Origin: Symbiodinium natans
Lineage: Eukaryota > Sar > Dinophyceae > Suessiales > Symbiodiniaceae
Reading direction: 5' to 3'
NCBI GenBank assembly: GCA_905221605.1
Contig: CAJNDS010000448.1
Span: 64,001 to 102,500 of the forward strand
Length of the DNA stretch: 38,500 nucleotides
The notes under the pieces are model-generated. The model had not been told where the DNA came from and searched no databases. It worked only from the letters and a program-made list of their open reading frames with translations. Positions within the stretch are counted from its first letter, which is position 1. Each line of letters starts with the position of its first letter. Below are positions 1 through 13,000 of this stretch, one piece after another. A program made the translations under genes and the position numbers.

Positions 1-298
1 GCGTAAAAATGGAGCGCAGAGCATCCCGTGCCGCGAGGGACCTGAGAGGCCATCAAAGACGCAAACGAAAGCCCAGCTGCGCCCCCACTTTTGTGCAGTT
101 GGCCAAGGCTTCCGCAGCCGTGGAGGATGTCCACGCATGGTCATGGAGCCCTGAAGACTCGCCTGATTCTTTGAGACCTTGTACCCTTCCATGATTTTTC
201 CACGTCTAGTCTAAACAACAGCAGTGGCAATAATCTTATCACTGCCGCGCAGTAGCTGTAGCTGGGCGTCGCGCGTCGTGCGATGGCTTAAAAGCACC

Positions 299-2338
299 AT
301 GACCGCAATGACCACGGAGAGTGGGGTCTCGCGCAGAGATCTCTTGGTACAGCAACTCCTGGAAGAGCGGCGGCAACGCCTGCAGCACAAGCTCTATGGC
401 TCGGATGCTCCGAAGTTCCAGGATTATGCGACCGTCCTGTCCCAGGAGTACAAGGAGAACGACCTTTCCGACTTGCGCTTGCAGGAAGCCAGTCCAAAGT
501 ATACAGATGCAGTGGACACGGAGATCAGAGACGGTTTGCTTGCGGATGTCCTGGCCCGTCTGCCCGCAGAGAGCGCTCCGAGTTTTGAGAACCCCAAGTC
601 GGCCAGCCCTGACCTGGAGAGGACCGCGAGAGGTGCAGAAAGAGCCAGGCAACACCGGCCGCAGTCCGCGCCTCAGGCGCGGCCAAAGAAGGATGAGAGA
701 GGCGAGGTCGGAAGAGTCGGGAGCCACTCGACAGAGCGGCGCAGGCGAAGTAATGGAGAGAGGCCTCAGCCCTTCGAGCGACGGCTCCATTCATGGCAAA
801 TGCAGCACAAGGCGGCAAAGATGAAGCATGTCCAAGCCCGGCAGGAGAAGGAACTGCAGGAGATGGACGAGTGTACTTTCCAGCCCTCGATCAACACCCG
901 CTCTGAGTACTATGCCAGAAGGTCCCGCAGCTGCCTCGCCGAGCCCTTGCCAGAACGCTTGTTCCACGAGGCGGACAAGCGGGCCAATTTGAGGAACAAG
1001 GCCAAGGAGCTTATGGAGGCAGATGCCCTGTGTTCTTACACCTTCCAGCCAAACATCAACCCACGCAGCAAAGGAACCCACACGGTGCCCTTGTATCTGC
1101 GGGCAGATGAGCTACGCCAAAGACGTGAGCAGAGGGTGCGCAGCGCCCAGTTGGCCGAGGAAAGGCGTTCTGAAAACCTTTTTCAGCCAAAGATCTCCAA
1201 CCGTAGCGAGCGGATCGTTCAGAAGAAGCGCGACGTGCTGTACAGGTGCGCTTCGCAGGGCCAAGTCGATTGCCTGAGGCAGCTTGGACCCGTCGAGGAA
1301 CGGCTTTATGCAGAGGCGCAGGAGAAAGAGAAGCGGCGCGCTGCACTGCAGGACTTTCATCAGGAGTCGTTGCAGTCCTTCCCCAGCGTTGATGACACGT
1401 CGAGGAGGATCTGCAAAGGCTCCGTGTACTTCCAGGGCCCTCAGCAGGACTTCCTTACCAGACAGCAGACCTTCGAGCTGGCAAAGCAGAAGAGACTGGA
1501 GGTTCGCACGCGTCACGCCGAAAGCGACTGTTGCTTCCAACCGACCACGGGGAACCACTTGGACTTGGGCGAGACGCCAGAAGAGCGCATCCACCGCCTC
1601 GCGGTTCAAGACGTCGAGCGCCGCGAGCAGACTCGTGTGGAGCTGGAGCAGCTGCACCGCAAGGACTGTACCTTCAAACCGCAGATCAATGCCGTCTCCG
1701 AGATGCTTGCCAGCTCTCGCAACGAGGCATCCACTTTTTCTTCGGGTAGGCCCGAAGAGTCTGGTCCGCATGAGCGTCTTTATCGCTCGGCCATGTCGAA
1801 GCATCGGGCAGGCGAAGATGAGTGGCTGTCCGACGAGTGCAGTTTCCGTCCACAGCTGGATCCACGGAGCTCGAAACGCTTTTCGCACATCAAATCTCGC
1901 TACGCAAATAGGTCTGATCTTTTGGAGAGCATCCGGCAGGAGCAGGAGAAGAAGGCCGAGTACCTGCTTGAGAGGCGCCGGGAGCTGGAAGAGGAGAAAG
2001 CCGCCAACTGCACGTTTGCTCCGCGCGTGAAGGAGGTCTTTCAGGACAGCCAGAAGCCCATTGCGGTCAGTGGTTTGGATCGCTTCTTCGAGCTCAAGAG
2101 TTTAGCCCTCAAGAAGCAGCAGGAGAAGCTGGAGCGCGAACAGCGCGTGTTCCGTCCTGAGAGCGTTGCCGTGCACGAAGGTGTAACTGTCCCTGAGCCC
2201 TTCCAACTCTCAGAGGGCCCCAGCAAAGAGTTCCGCCGGCCTCCGCTGGATGAGGACTGCACCTTCACACCGCAGACCAATGAGACTCACAACCGGGAAA
2301 TGATCAGACAGATCATGGGCGCGGTGAAGGTACACTAA
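299..2338 (+). CDS. Intronless charged helical protein with repeated C-[TS]-F-x-P motifs, function unknown
   Basis: I do not recognise a named family. The open frame begins at a GTG at 224, but the first in-frame ATG is at 299, which gives about 679 residues ending in TAA. The protein is rich in Glu, Arg, Lys and Gln. It carries nine copies of a short motif of the type (D/E)CTFxPxIN, at about residues 192, 246, 293, 411, 457, 514, 571, 617 and 654. Several are preceded by a helical ERL(F/Y)xxA segment, so the unit is a helix followed by a CTFxP turn. There is no signal peptide or membrane segment, so it is probably cytoplasmic; a cytoskeletal or axonemal role is a guess from similar-looking protist proteins. 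No splice junction is needed across 2 kb, unlike the exon-rich genes at 7093 and 22538. The last codons (gtgaag|gtacac) could also be a donor, so the C-terminus is less certain. Confidence 0.8.
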   Translation: MTAMTTESGVSRRDLLVQQLLEERRQRLQHKLYGSDAPKFQDYATVLSQEYKENDLSDLRLQEASPKYTDAVDTEIRDGLLADVLARLPAESAPSFENPKSASPDLERTARGAERARQHRPQSAPQARPKKDERGEVGRVGSHSTERRRRSNGERPQPFERRLHSWQMQHKAAKMKHVQARQEKELQEMDECTFQPSINTRSEYYARRSRSCLAEPLPERLFHEADKRANLRNKAKELMEADALCSYTFQPNINPRSKGTHTVPLYLRADELRQRREQRVRSAQLAEERRSENLFQPKISNRSERIVQKKRDVLYRCASQGQVDCLRQLGPVEERLYAEAQEKEKRRAALQDFHQESLQSFPSVDDTSRRICKGSVYFQGPQQDFLTRQQTFELAKQKRLEVRTRHAESDCCFQPTTGNHLDLGETPEERIHRLAVQDVERREQTRVELEQLHRKDCTFKPQINAVSEMLASSRNEASTFSSGRPEESGPHERLYRSAMSKHRAGEDEWLSDECSFRPQLDPRSSKRFSHIKSRYANRSDLLESIRQEQEKKAEYLLERRRELEEEKAANCTFAPRVKEVFQDSQKPIAVSGLDRFFELKSLALKKQQEKLEREQRVFRPESVAVHEGVTVPEPFQLSEGPSKEFRRPPLDEDCTFTPQTNETHNREMIRQIMGAVKVH

Positions 2339-5300
2339 GTACACTAATTATGTGCATACGGATGCCCAATCTAGCCAGCTCGTGCACCCAGGATGCAACA
2401 TGATGCAACTCATTGTCGCAGGGTGCACAGCATCTGCTTCCTGAGCATCCTCTTCAAGTGCATGTGATGACATATTGGTACAGTGTCAGCCTCGCAACGG
2501 TGGGCTGAATTCGTCAATCAACAAGCGCTCTGCTGTGGACCATGCCACACTGGAGCCTGCTTCAGCTTTAGAAATTTAGAATCGTGCGTTGTGCCAGATG
2601 TACTTGTTCAAGAGGACAGGGCGGTGTGGATTGATCACATTTGTTCGCCCTGTCAACCCACACGTTTCACATAGAGTGGAAAGCAGGGCAGCGCTTAAAG
2701 AAAATCTCATGCAAAGCCCTACGTGCATGTCTGCGTCGTGGCCCCATGAAGAGGGTACTACCCCAAAACTTTGTAAAGACCCATGGTCTATGATTGACGG
2801 TGTCTGCAGACGTACGCATAAAGCTGTGACTCGCCTTGACTTCCACTTGGGGCCACTTGGGGCCACTTGGGGCACTGATGATTTCTGGCGCCAGGCCCTT
2901 CTGCGTGCCCGATCCAGGGGCCAGGCGCCGTTTCGATGATTGTCTCTTTCGAATTCGACTTCTTGAAGGGTTCTTTCGCGTTTGTCATTTTGGGTTTCAT
3001 TGGGCAGAATGGTGGGGCGCCTGTTTTTCTGGAGGTTGGTTTGTGCAATTCATGACATTCTGAAATATACAAACCACATATGTTACCATGTGTATGTACA
3101 TGTCTCGCAGAGGAATCTCTTTTCGGAGCATTGGTGCATCGACCATCGCTTGCATAACGCTGATCCAGTCTCAATACTAGTTGATACTTGTATTGTCGTG
3201 ATGATATTTCAAACATGTCCCTACGTCTGCCACCGAGCAGTTGTTCTCATGACTTTTTGTGGCACGAAAACTAATGCCATGCTTCTTTTTTGTCTTTGAT
3301 GCGATTGTTGTGTTTGGTGCCCTGGCACTGTGCGATTACACTGATTTTTGGCAAAGTCCTTGTTGGCGTTGCGCGCAGGCCTTTTGTAAGGGTCACACAT
3401 CGGACGTGCTTCTGGAGCTGAAACGCTGTAATGTGCAGTGTGATCGGCAAGACAACCGCAAATCGCCATGGAAGGTAGGAAACAGCTTGTGCCTTCATGC
3501 CGAATAGCTGAAGTGACAAACAAGCAGTTGCTCACTTACTCCCGCCTCACGCAGCCACTTGCACGTCACGACTTCAACGCACTCTTGTGCTTCCAGTATT
3601 GGGCGTGTATGTGTGTTTGTTGAGCTTTAGCTTCAGCTCGCTCTTGGAGTCTGGAATCAAGGGATTAAGACTCATACCCCCTCAGGTAGTACCCCCAAAA
3701 GGTTCCCCTTAACGAACTCCTAATATGGCCCTTTCACTCCTTTCTGAAAACAGGGTCCCCGAAACCAAGGGCAAAAACTTTAGGGTCCAAGGTATACTCC
3801 CTAGATGGAAGGCTACGCTCTGAGAACTTCATGTCTCGGAATCGAGACGGTTGTGCTTCGTCTTGGGCTGCTGGAAGCGGGCTTCGTCATGGAGCTTCCT
3901 TTGTGAATCTTTGCCTCCGGTCCCTTGGGCCTTTCTCTGATTCGCTCTCAACCCTTTCTCCGCCCAACTCAGCTGGAGTTGGGGGAGTGTGCCCTGCCTG
4001 TGCTTCATTCCACTTCCTTGACGCGCACAAAGACCTCAGAGGCATCTGCTATCGGCTGGCCTGGTGGAACCCCCGAGCAGCATCCACGTCTCAACCTGTA
4101 GATGTCAATGAAGAGACAGCCCTCCATGAGAGGGAAGCTTTGGGCAGTTTTGACATCGAAACAAGCACGTGCAGCTACAGAGTGCGATCGCTTCCCGGCC
4201 AGAGGCCCCTAGCCCAGAATCCTTCCCATCCCTCACGCCCTGTAGACTGTAGACCCCAACGTGGCGGGAGGCAGCAGCAGAAACAGATTGCCGAGAGCGG
4301 CGACGCAAGCTGCTTTTCAGGTCGCCGCCGATTGGGTTGGGCGTGTGGGTTGCGTTTCGTGGGGATCTCGGGCGTTGAGACTTTAGCAAGTTTGTGGGTT
4401 CAGTGGTGTCCGCGCCGGAGTAGGGGAGCGGGGATGTCGACGCTAAGAAATTGTCCTGTGTAAAGAAACCCATGAGGTACACGCATCGGATTGGGAGGCC
4501 TTGAGTGAGGTTTTGATGGAGAAGGTGTGATAAGCTATGCGTAGTTCGGAGAACCCCTTAGACCGCTTAAGCACCCCAATCACTCGTGCTCTAGCTGGCC
4601 AAATACGCCGCAACCCCTCGCCGCCTCAAAAGTCACCCCGTGGAAGGTCACAGGGAGAGGCCGTGTGGGCTAAGGCCGGTCCTCAGCGGGTTCGTTGGGT
4701 CAGACTTGATGAAGGGGTCTTGCTTGCTTCATCTTGCTTCGGCAGTTCATTGCAGCAGATGTTCCTGCTGCATGCGTGGGATCCAGTTGTTGTGTCGGGC
4801 ACCTGGCTTGTCCGACATGTGAGTGGTAAAACTATTGAGAAGTCAACACTCCCAGACCCGGGTTCTCACAAGCTTTGCGTGAAACCTTACTTGAGGTGTA
4901 GGTGACCCAGGACGCACCCATATGTTTCCTTGGCAGGTGCGGCAGAAGATGCGAAAGGAGACATCGTGCCTGGCATGAGAAGTCTTTGTTTCCGATTGAG
5001 TCGTAGGACCGCGTAGGGCCAGCTGCAAGCAAGCTTCTATAGGTCACTGCCTACAGCCTACGGTACCTACACTTTGCATGGTGTATGGTGTGGTTGAGTG
5101 CTCCCATGCCATTCACGTCAGCAGCCTTGGCGAAGTAGATTTGGTCAGCTTCCAGTGCACTCAACACCTGCTTCAGATTTTGGAGCCAAGAAAACGTTGC
5201 TTGAGGCATGCACGAGTGTGTGTGGCGCCTTTCAAGGTACAGCTCATGGGTGCGGTTCTGAGCCAGCCACCAGCGGATGAGATGAGATCACAAGTCGGAT

Positions 5301-5594
5301 CTCGCTTCCACTGTTGTGCCGCCACGTAGAAGGGAGGCCTGACACTTGTAGTGAGAGGTTCGAGATTACGAAAAGCATCTCCAAACCTTTCCCTGGGCCG
5401 CAACTTGAATTCAAAGGTGGCTTCTCTCCTGAAGGTGCGTTTCAGAGAGGACAAGGCTCCCGTGGACCCAGTGGAGTCTCTGCATTCTTCTGCCTTGTGC
5501 CCCGCCTTTGCACAGGTGCGTGTGGCATCTTCCCGAAGGAACGGGGAAGCCAGAGCCTCATATGCCATGTGCCCTGTCGCAGGGCAGTGGGTGC
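2339..5594. other. Stretch without a confident gene
   Basis: I find no exon I can defend here. Open frames such as 3831-4463 and 4537-4905 show no recognisable motif or splice context. A short direct repeat of a GGCCACTTGG-type unit sits at about 2849-2875. The segment around 3660-3810 (runs of CCCC, AAGGTTCCCC, TTAACGAACTCC) resembles on the complementary strand the inverted-repeat intron elements described elsewhere in the window, but too weakly to call. Confidence 0.5.
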
Positions 5595-5744
5595 ACTACT
5601 TGGAGGTTCATGGGTACTTAAGTTCCCTACTTAAGGCTGCACTTCTAAGTCCCCCAAGTCCCCTAAGTAGGTCACAAGTAGACTTAAGTGGCTTCAGTAG
5701 ACTGAATACTTGGGGCCATAAGTGCCCATGAACCTCCAAGTAGT
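5595..5744. mobile_element. MITE-like element, family 1, copy 1
   Basis: A 150-bp element with near-perfect terminal inverted repeats. The left end reads ACTACTTGGAGGTTCATGGG and the right end is its complement, ending CCATGAACCTCCAAGTAGT; the match continues with a few mismatches to about 27 bp. The interior is rich in TAAGT and CCCCTAAG words and has no coding capacity. A second copy lies at 14111-14244. No clear target-site duplication is visible. Confidence 0.8.
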
Positions 5745-5836
5745 CGGGCATGTGGATATATGAAAGTACTGCTACCAGTGGCTTAGGATCCGAAGGTCGC
5801 CCACTAAGCCAGTGGGTGAACTTGAAACTTTTTTGG

Positions 5837-5952
5837 ACCCTAAACCCTAAACCCTACACCCTAAACCCTAAACCCTACACCCTAAACCCTAAACCCTACA
5901 CCCTAAATCCTAAACCCTAAACCCTAAACCCTAGACCCTAACCCTAAACCCC
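5837..5952 (+). repeat. Interstitial telomere-type array, C-rich on + strand
   Basis: About fifteen tandem CCCTAAA units with variants (CCCTACA, CCCTAAAT, CCCTAGA). TTTAGGG is the plant-type telomere repeat also used by dinoflagellates. The array is internal and lies in DNA with no gene I could resolve. A shorter degenerate block follows at 6115-6168. Confidence 0.95.
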
Positions 5953-7092
5953 AATTTCATTGCTTGCTGTTGGGGAAGTAGGGTAGCCCCACGAGTCTTC
6001 AAAGAGCCTGTGTCTTGTTCAAGGGGACCCTTCGGCCTTGGGAAGTCTACACCCTACAGTAAGCCCCGAAGCCCCCCCCCAAACCCTGTTTCGGGTGGCA
6101 AAAACGGCGTCCCTGAACCCTAAACCCTAAACTTTTTAAACCCTAAACTTTTAAACCCTAAACCCTCAACCCGAAAACCCAAACCCCAAACCGCAAAAAG
6201 CCCCCAAGCTGATCCCCGGAGGCCAAGGACCTGCCAGAGGTCCTCCCCAGGCCTGCAGAAGTCCTGGCCAGTGGCCCGCCTGCAGTTCAGAGAGCTTGGC
6301 CTGCTTTCCCTTTGAGGGTTGTTTTGACTTTAAACGACCCCTAAATGGGTTTTTTAACGTTAAAATTTTAAAGGCACCTAAATTCAGAGAGGTTGGCTTG
6401 TTTTCCCTGGTTCTGGGCGGGTGTTCGGGGGGATCCGGGGGTTCCATGTTGTGCAAGAGGTTCTGGCACTCCAATTGAGATGCTTTGTAAGCAACACACG
6501 CTCGAAACACCGAAAACGTCAACCGCCTCTCAAACTCTGAAAGCAAGAAGACCAAATCCCCACCCTTTCCAAGTTGACAACTCCAATAAAAAAACCCTAA
6601 ACGCTACACGGCCCTAAGAACGCTGAGCCCTAGGCTGAGAGGGCCATGTGCAGGTGTGAGAGACTAAAAAAGACCCCTCAGCTGGATGTCATCCGTGGGT
6701 GAGGTGCTTCTGAGACGAGTGCTAGAGTGTCACCGTTGGGCCCCCAGCCTTTTGGGTCGGGCTGCGGTTGTGTGAGGTTGTGTGCGCTTCCGGCTGAATC
6801 ACAGAAGGGCATAAAGCACCATTCATTACATATGCCGAGGAGGATAAGAAGCCCCAAGACGGCAGGACCATCCATGCTCCAAAGCCTCAGACCTCCCAAA
6901 ATGCCAGTGTGAGAGTCCCCGAAGCAAGCAGCAGCCAGGCTCAGGAACGGATTTTGATTGCTTTTTCTGCAGAGGGATGAGGCGGTCTTGCTTCACACTT
7001 CAGCACGGATTTGATAGAGGTTCGCTGGAAGGCTTGGGAGGTTCAGGTGTAGGACAGCTAGTAAGTTTGACACTGTCGGAGAGACTTGTGCC
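5953..7092. other. Stretch without a confident gene, upstream of the mosaic protein gene
   Basis: It holds degenerate CCCTAAA blocks (6115-6168, and traces near 6590) and G/C-rich sequence with no recognisable exon. The region just before 7093 is the presumed 5' flank of the following gene. No TATA box is evident, and none would be expected in this lineage. Confidence 0.4.
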
Positions 7093-10000
7093 ATGCCGTC
7101 ATCGCTTCACTTCTGGCACTGGCTGGCATGTGCATTGTTGACGTGCGGTCGTGCTGGCAATGTCCAGGTTCTGAACGTTGACCCACAAGGCCCCAGAGAC
7201 GAATTCATTGAAGTCCTGAGCCCTAAACCCTAAACCCTCAACCCTAACCCAAACCCCCAAAACCGAAACCCCCAATGCAAGGATCAGGAGCTTGTCCAGG
7301 CTCCTGGCAGATCACCACTGGCACGGCTGGCAATCAGGTTTGTGTGCGATCCGGCTTCCCTTCCTCGTCCACGTCGGTAGACACCCTGGGCGCCATGTCC
7401 CAAGCTGGCAATGTGAAGGGGCGACGGATTTATGACAGAATCTTCGGGACTGCCAAGATCTACCAGAAGGGCTCCACAGATGCTTTCGAGACTGGAGTTC
7501 GAGACTCCAGCGGAATTGACTCCAGTGATTATGTTGATGGCATGTCAGTGACCATTGGCACTCCCCGCCTTCACATCTTCACTCTGGCGCTCGGGACTTC
7601 CTACGACACCGCTCTTGGGACCGGGGGCATGTGCCCCTGCGATGCTGTGACGCAGAGCCCGCAGTGCGGGGGCGATCCAGTGCCGGGGTTCTTGAGCGGA
7701 GAATCGGTGATTTGCGATTCTGGAACCCTGGGCTCAGCAAGTCTCCTGTGGGGCAGCAGGTTGGTGCAGACGACTTTTGACGTGGCTGTCTCCGTAACAG
7801 CGGCGGATGTCGAGGTGCGGCTCATGTGTGATGCCGTCTCGGCCTCAGATGTCTCAGGCAATCGTGAGCACCTGCCCAGCATTGTGCTTCAGAGGAGCCC
7901 TAAGAGCCCTGCCCCGTGGCTGACATCTAAGGTTAGCACGAATGAAGATGTGGGTGTGCTCGAGTTATTGGTGTACGTGCAGGAAATCGAGGACAACACC
8001 CCTCCACAACTGACGCTGCTGGGATCCTCCCCGCTGAAAGTGGAGGTGGAATCCTTATTTTCGGACCCAGGGGCGACGTGCGTTGATGACGTCGATGGGG
8101 TGTTGAATTCCAACATCACAGTGGTTGGCCAAGTTAACACCAGCCAGTTGGGTGAGCAGGTGATTGTGTACTTTTGCGAGGACTCGTACGAGAACAGCGT
8201 GAACCAGACCCGCGTCATCATTGTTCTCGACTCCGAGATACCCGTGCTGGAGATGGAGGGCGATGCTCGTGTCTGCCTGGAAGAGGGCGTACCATATGTG
8301 GAGCAGGGGGCCACTTGTACCGATGCCGTGGATGGGACGTACCCTGCGACCGTTGCGGGCGCTGTCAACCCGGACGTGTTGGGCAACTACACCATCTGGT
8401 ATTCCTGCAGCGACAGCGCCGGCAACAATGTCACGGTCCTGAGGACGGTCACAGTGGTTTCCAGCGACATGCCGGGCAATCTGTTCCTCACAAGCTTCTC
8501 CGTGGACATCGGAGGGACCACGTCCTTGGCTCCCCAGGTCCAGGCCGTGGGAGTGGACCCTGCGACGGATTTCGCCTTCAACTGGTCGGAGGATGTGATC
8601 GCGAGCCCTGAGTTCTGCAGGTTCATTTCGGTCTACGAGTCGTTGCATGATGGGAGTCTATCTCTCATCAAGCAGTATGAAGGCTACAGCTTGTTCAGTT
8701 TCAGCAGTGTCCTGGCTGATGGGCAGCTGCAGCTGGCACAAGGCTCTGATGCCTCCTTGAATGCAGGCCTCAAAGACACGACTTCCTACACCATAGTCTT
8801 GGATGAGCTCTTGGTGCGCGACCTGTCAGGCTTGGGAAATGCGAGGCAGACACTGCATCTAGTCACTGGTGACTACTCCCCACCCGTCCTCCTGGAGTCG
8901 CGGCCGCCGGCCATGCATCCTGCCTGGCCACTGGCAGCTGGCGTCCTCCTTCGTTTCGACGAGCCCATCAGTGTCGGAAACGCTTCCCTGCGCATTTTGG
9001 ACCTATATCTGGGCATCGAAGAGGTGGTGCCCTGCAACGGCTCCACGTCCAGCCAGGGCTTGTCCGTGGAGGTGAGCGGCAACAGCTTGCAAGTTTTGGG
9101 TGTGGATGCCATTTGGCAGCCCTGTGCTGACTTCCGCTTGGCTGTGGATGCTGCTTGCGTCCTCGATGTTTCGCCCAACGCCAACCCTTTCCAGGGACAT
9201 GGCCTCTCTTTTGCGACATCTTGCGTGATCAGTGTCAGCCCAGCCCGGAACAGCCTTCAGGTCTCGCCCCACAGTCCATTGGTCTTTACCTTCTCCGAGC
9301 CCGTGGAATGGACCTCCTCGAACGCGTCTGGGGTTTTAATTCGGATCGTTGATGAAAGAGAGCTTCGCGTTGGTCCCAGCGACTGGCCTTATGTGTACAC
9401 TTTGGATGCTACCCTTACCGTGGATCTTGCCTGCGTCACAAAGTACTGTGCCATCCATCGCGCGATCCCTAACGTGACGGCACACTTCTCCTCGGGACTC
9501 TGTAGCGGCCTCCTCCCCCAACAATGTCGGGGGAAGCTCCACCAGGCGGGCTTCGTTCAAACCTATGCCCTGTAAGTAAGCCCTTGAACTCTAAACCCCC
9601 GCTCAGCCCGCGTCGTGCCAGTGTGAGAGCCGAAACCCGCACTCTGAAGCCTGCTAGCTCTTCAAACTGCCCGTAGACGGGCATGTGCCAAGAGAGAGAC
9701 TGCCAGCCCTTCTCGTCACTTTGGCTGAAGTATGCGACAAAGGGTCTTCCTTCAGGTCGTCCTTGAGGGAGGTCTTCTGAGCAGGGCCAACGATTCCTGG
9801 CCGGTTGCCTCGATCCTCAACGGCACAGAGGTGCCCGCGGAGCTGCTCGAGGTCGGCCTTGTTGGATGAAATTGGGGGGAGTTTACGAAAATAAGGGACC
9901 CCTACAATAGCCCCCCCCAAATAGTAGGATTCCCATATAGTCAGGACCCCAAAAGGACCCCAAAAAGGTACCCCCCAAATGTCAGAAGCCCTCAAAATTT

Positions 10001-13000
10001 TGTTTGCTTGTTCCCTAGCACAGTCCGACTTCTGTGAGGGCTGCCGGCGCTTAGGGCTTCGGGGGGGATGTCAGGCCTTGGGGGATTGCAGCTGCGAATG
10101 TGACGTGTTGGCTTTTGGGGGGGGCACGGGTTCGCGGAAGCGGGCCCCCGAGGGGTGGCTGAAGAGCTTGAAAAAATCCCTGCAGACGGCAACTTCAGAT
10201 GCGAACCCCAATGCACTGCACTGCATGCCTTTCGGTGGCCTGTGTGATTCCAGGCCCAGAGCCCTGCGTCCTGACTCCGTTGGGTTGTGAACCATCCGTT
10301 GTGTTGTCGACCAAAAGATGGTTGAACATCGGAAGTCGGGACGTGGTCACACTTGGGTGGCCGCGTGCCGTTAGGGTAAGATCACTGGGGAGATGGGAAT
10401 GAGGAGTGCGGTTTAGGGTTTAGGGTTTAGGGTTTTTCCCATGCTTGGCCCAGCGACTCAGGCCAGAAAGGCCATGTTTCTCCGTCGAAGCTGTCGGTGT
10501 TTCGGACTCTTGATTTGATTTGTCTTGTCCAGTGTTGTAGCTCCGTGCCTGAGTGACCCGGTTCACCGGTGAAACAGATTGAAAGCTGACACCTTCATGA
10601 AGCAACTCCGGGCGCAACAGCCTCAATGAACCTCCTAGATCCCATGGGTCCCTGTGGTGGTTAAGGACTTGGAGGGAGAATGAACATCCCCCGACAGTCA
10701 TATCTGCGAAGGTCCTACAGTTTGGCGCAGTCCTTTGTGACGACTTTTTCCTCCTGAGCTGCAACCCCGTAGTGGCCCACTTGTCCCGATCATGGGCAGT
10801 GCGGGTGGCAAAAAAACCCCTGAGGACCCGAAACCCTAAACCCTAAACCCTAAACCCTGGCAAAAAAAATCCCAAAAAAGCAAACCTAAAACCCTAAAAC
10901 CCCAAACCCTAAGGCCTTTTGTTACGCTGAGGGTCGGACCGCCAGAGAGACAGCCTGGACCCAAATCATGGGAGTCGCCCTGATGATGTTGTGGGTTTAG
11001 CTTGTGTTCATGGAGGAATGTGCGTTGTGAAAAGGGAGGAAGGCGGACGCCCGTGTTGAGCCGACGCAACCTGATCCGGACTTGAAATCGCCCTGGGATG
11101 CGGATTCGCCCCAGCTGTGCAGGAGGGAAAAAAACCTTAGACCCTCAACCCTAAGCCCTAAACCCCAAACCCTAAACCCCTATGGAGGACCCCTACTACT
11201 TCACCCTGGAGCCCATCGATGCCACGGCCCCGACCTTGCTGGCCATGGACGTGACGCTGGCCTCTCAGAGCCAGGTGGGGAGGTTTTTTAGGTTTAGGGT
11301 TAGGGTTTAGGGGTTAGGGTTTAGGGTTAGGGTTTAGGGTTTTTTGCGCCTTCCCAGCAAGTTTCAGTCCAGCCTGGGTTGAGAAGGGTTCGTGCAGCTG
11401 ATGCTTTGAGTCTGGGATCAAAAAAAAATCGGGTTCAGGACTTTCCGGCCTCTTGAACGAGGCAGTTGCTTTATGGGAGGGGCATTTGGGCGCTCAGGGT
11501 CTCCGCGAGTTTTTGTAGCATCACCTCACATGTGGAGGTTTTTGGCACCTTGTGCTGGAGGACAGAGTGCTCCCAAATCGCTTTTCAGGAGCTCTAAGCT
11601 CCAGACTCGCCGGTTTCCGGTAGCAAAGCCGTATTAGGGTTTAGGGTTTAGGTTTAGGGTTTAGGGTTTAGGGTTTAGGGCAATTGTGTGGTAACTCTCG
11701 GCGAATTGCTCCCCGAGTTCTCGAAGCTTGTCGTTTCGTCATTGAAAATGCAGCATGCGGAGCATCACGAATGAATTTGCACTCGATCCATGTGGTCGGG
11801 CCACATGACAGGGACCCCAAGAAGAACCCGAACTTAGAGAACTGACAATATACTTGCGCATTCTGGTTCAGGATGACGCTGCCCCTAATGTTAAGACCCA
11901 GGACGGAAACCTCATGGGTATTATTAATTGCAATATTAGAGGAAGGAGACGGTTCAAGATATGTCTAAGCTCAAGAGGTCTGGCACTTAGCCAACAAAAG
12001 TGCTGGCAGAGCGTGGCCACTCTCGATTTGCGATGTGCGTGTTTCGAAAAAGGCCTCTGAAGCAGACATTCTCCTAGCACCGCCCGGTGAAGCTGTGAGG
12101 GTCCCTGAACTCGAGGCTGATCGTTTGTGGGTACTTTTGCGGATCCAGTAATCCGTTCGTTTTGAAGATTCGGTCCCGAAAAGAGCTCCTGCAGAGTCGC
12201 CTCGTGTGCAGAGCTCAGCCGTTTTGAGCCTTGCAGGTGGACGTCCTCGTCGCCATCGACGAGGGTGGCCACGTCTACTGCGCCGCGTGGGCGCTGGCAG
12301 GGCCTGGCCCGTGCTCGGACGTGGAGCTGCTGGTGGAGTACAGCAACGACGTCTGCAACCAGACGCAGGTCGAATGCAGAAACTGCGATGCTCCAAGTTT
12401 TGGATGCTTTGACCGGAGCAGCATGTGGGTGGACGACGGCTGCTCGGCGCGGTTCCGGTTAGAGGGAGTTGAGCTGGATTGCCAGAGTGGGGAACTCGAC
12501 ACGACCATCCACGATGCCGCCTTCCAGAGCGCGCTGTCTCTGGGGCATCGGCACGCCTGCGCTCTGCGGAAGGCGGATGAGACGGCGGTGTGCTGGGGGA
12601 AAGCCGATAACATCGACCCGGTGACTTTTGCAGCCCCCAGCGGGACCTTCAGCTCCATTGCTGCTGGGTTCCAGCACACGTGCGCCATTCGTGGGACCGG
12701 CGATGTCCTTTGCTGGGGTACCGATGTGCATGGAGAGACTGCGGGCCCTGGAACCAGTGATGCTTTTGACTACATCACGAGCGGATACCACTTTTCCTGC
12801 GCACTGAGGGTCGTTGACAGGAACGCAGTTTGCTGGGGCTTGGACGACAGCGGACAAGCAACGCCTCCCGCAGTGCAGCTCCTGACAGTTTCAGCTGGCT
12901 ACAGGCACGCATGTGGAATACGCCTGTCTGATTACTCAGTTGTGTGCTGGGGCCTAAATGATCTGGGTCAGGCAAGCCCGCCAGCAGGCGAGTTCCTGGC

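Noticed and set aside
239-1888. Minus-strand open frames opposite the CTFxP-repeat gene
   Set aside because: GC-rich shadow frames; the + frame has the regular repeated motif and the continuous length.
3831-4463. 210-codon open frame
   Set aside because: No motif, biased composition, no splice or neighbour support.
5770-5825. Short inverted repeat CAGTGGCTTAG / CTAAGCCAGTG
   Set aside because: Only about 11 bp with a mismatch and no second copy; not enough for an element call.
5837-5952. A true chromosome end
   Set aside because: Arrays of both orientations occur repeatedly throughout the window and are flanked by unique DNA and exons, so they are interstitial.
9979-10290. Cys-rich open frame (SDFCEGC...CSCECDV)
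   Set aside because: It falls in intron 3 of the mosaic gene, where the direct join ELLE|DPYYFTLEP is in phase; kept out for lack of independent support.
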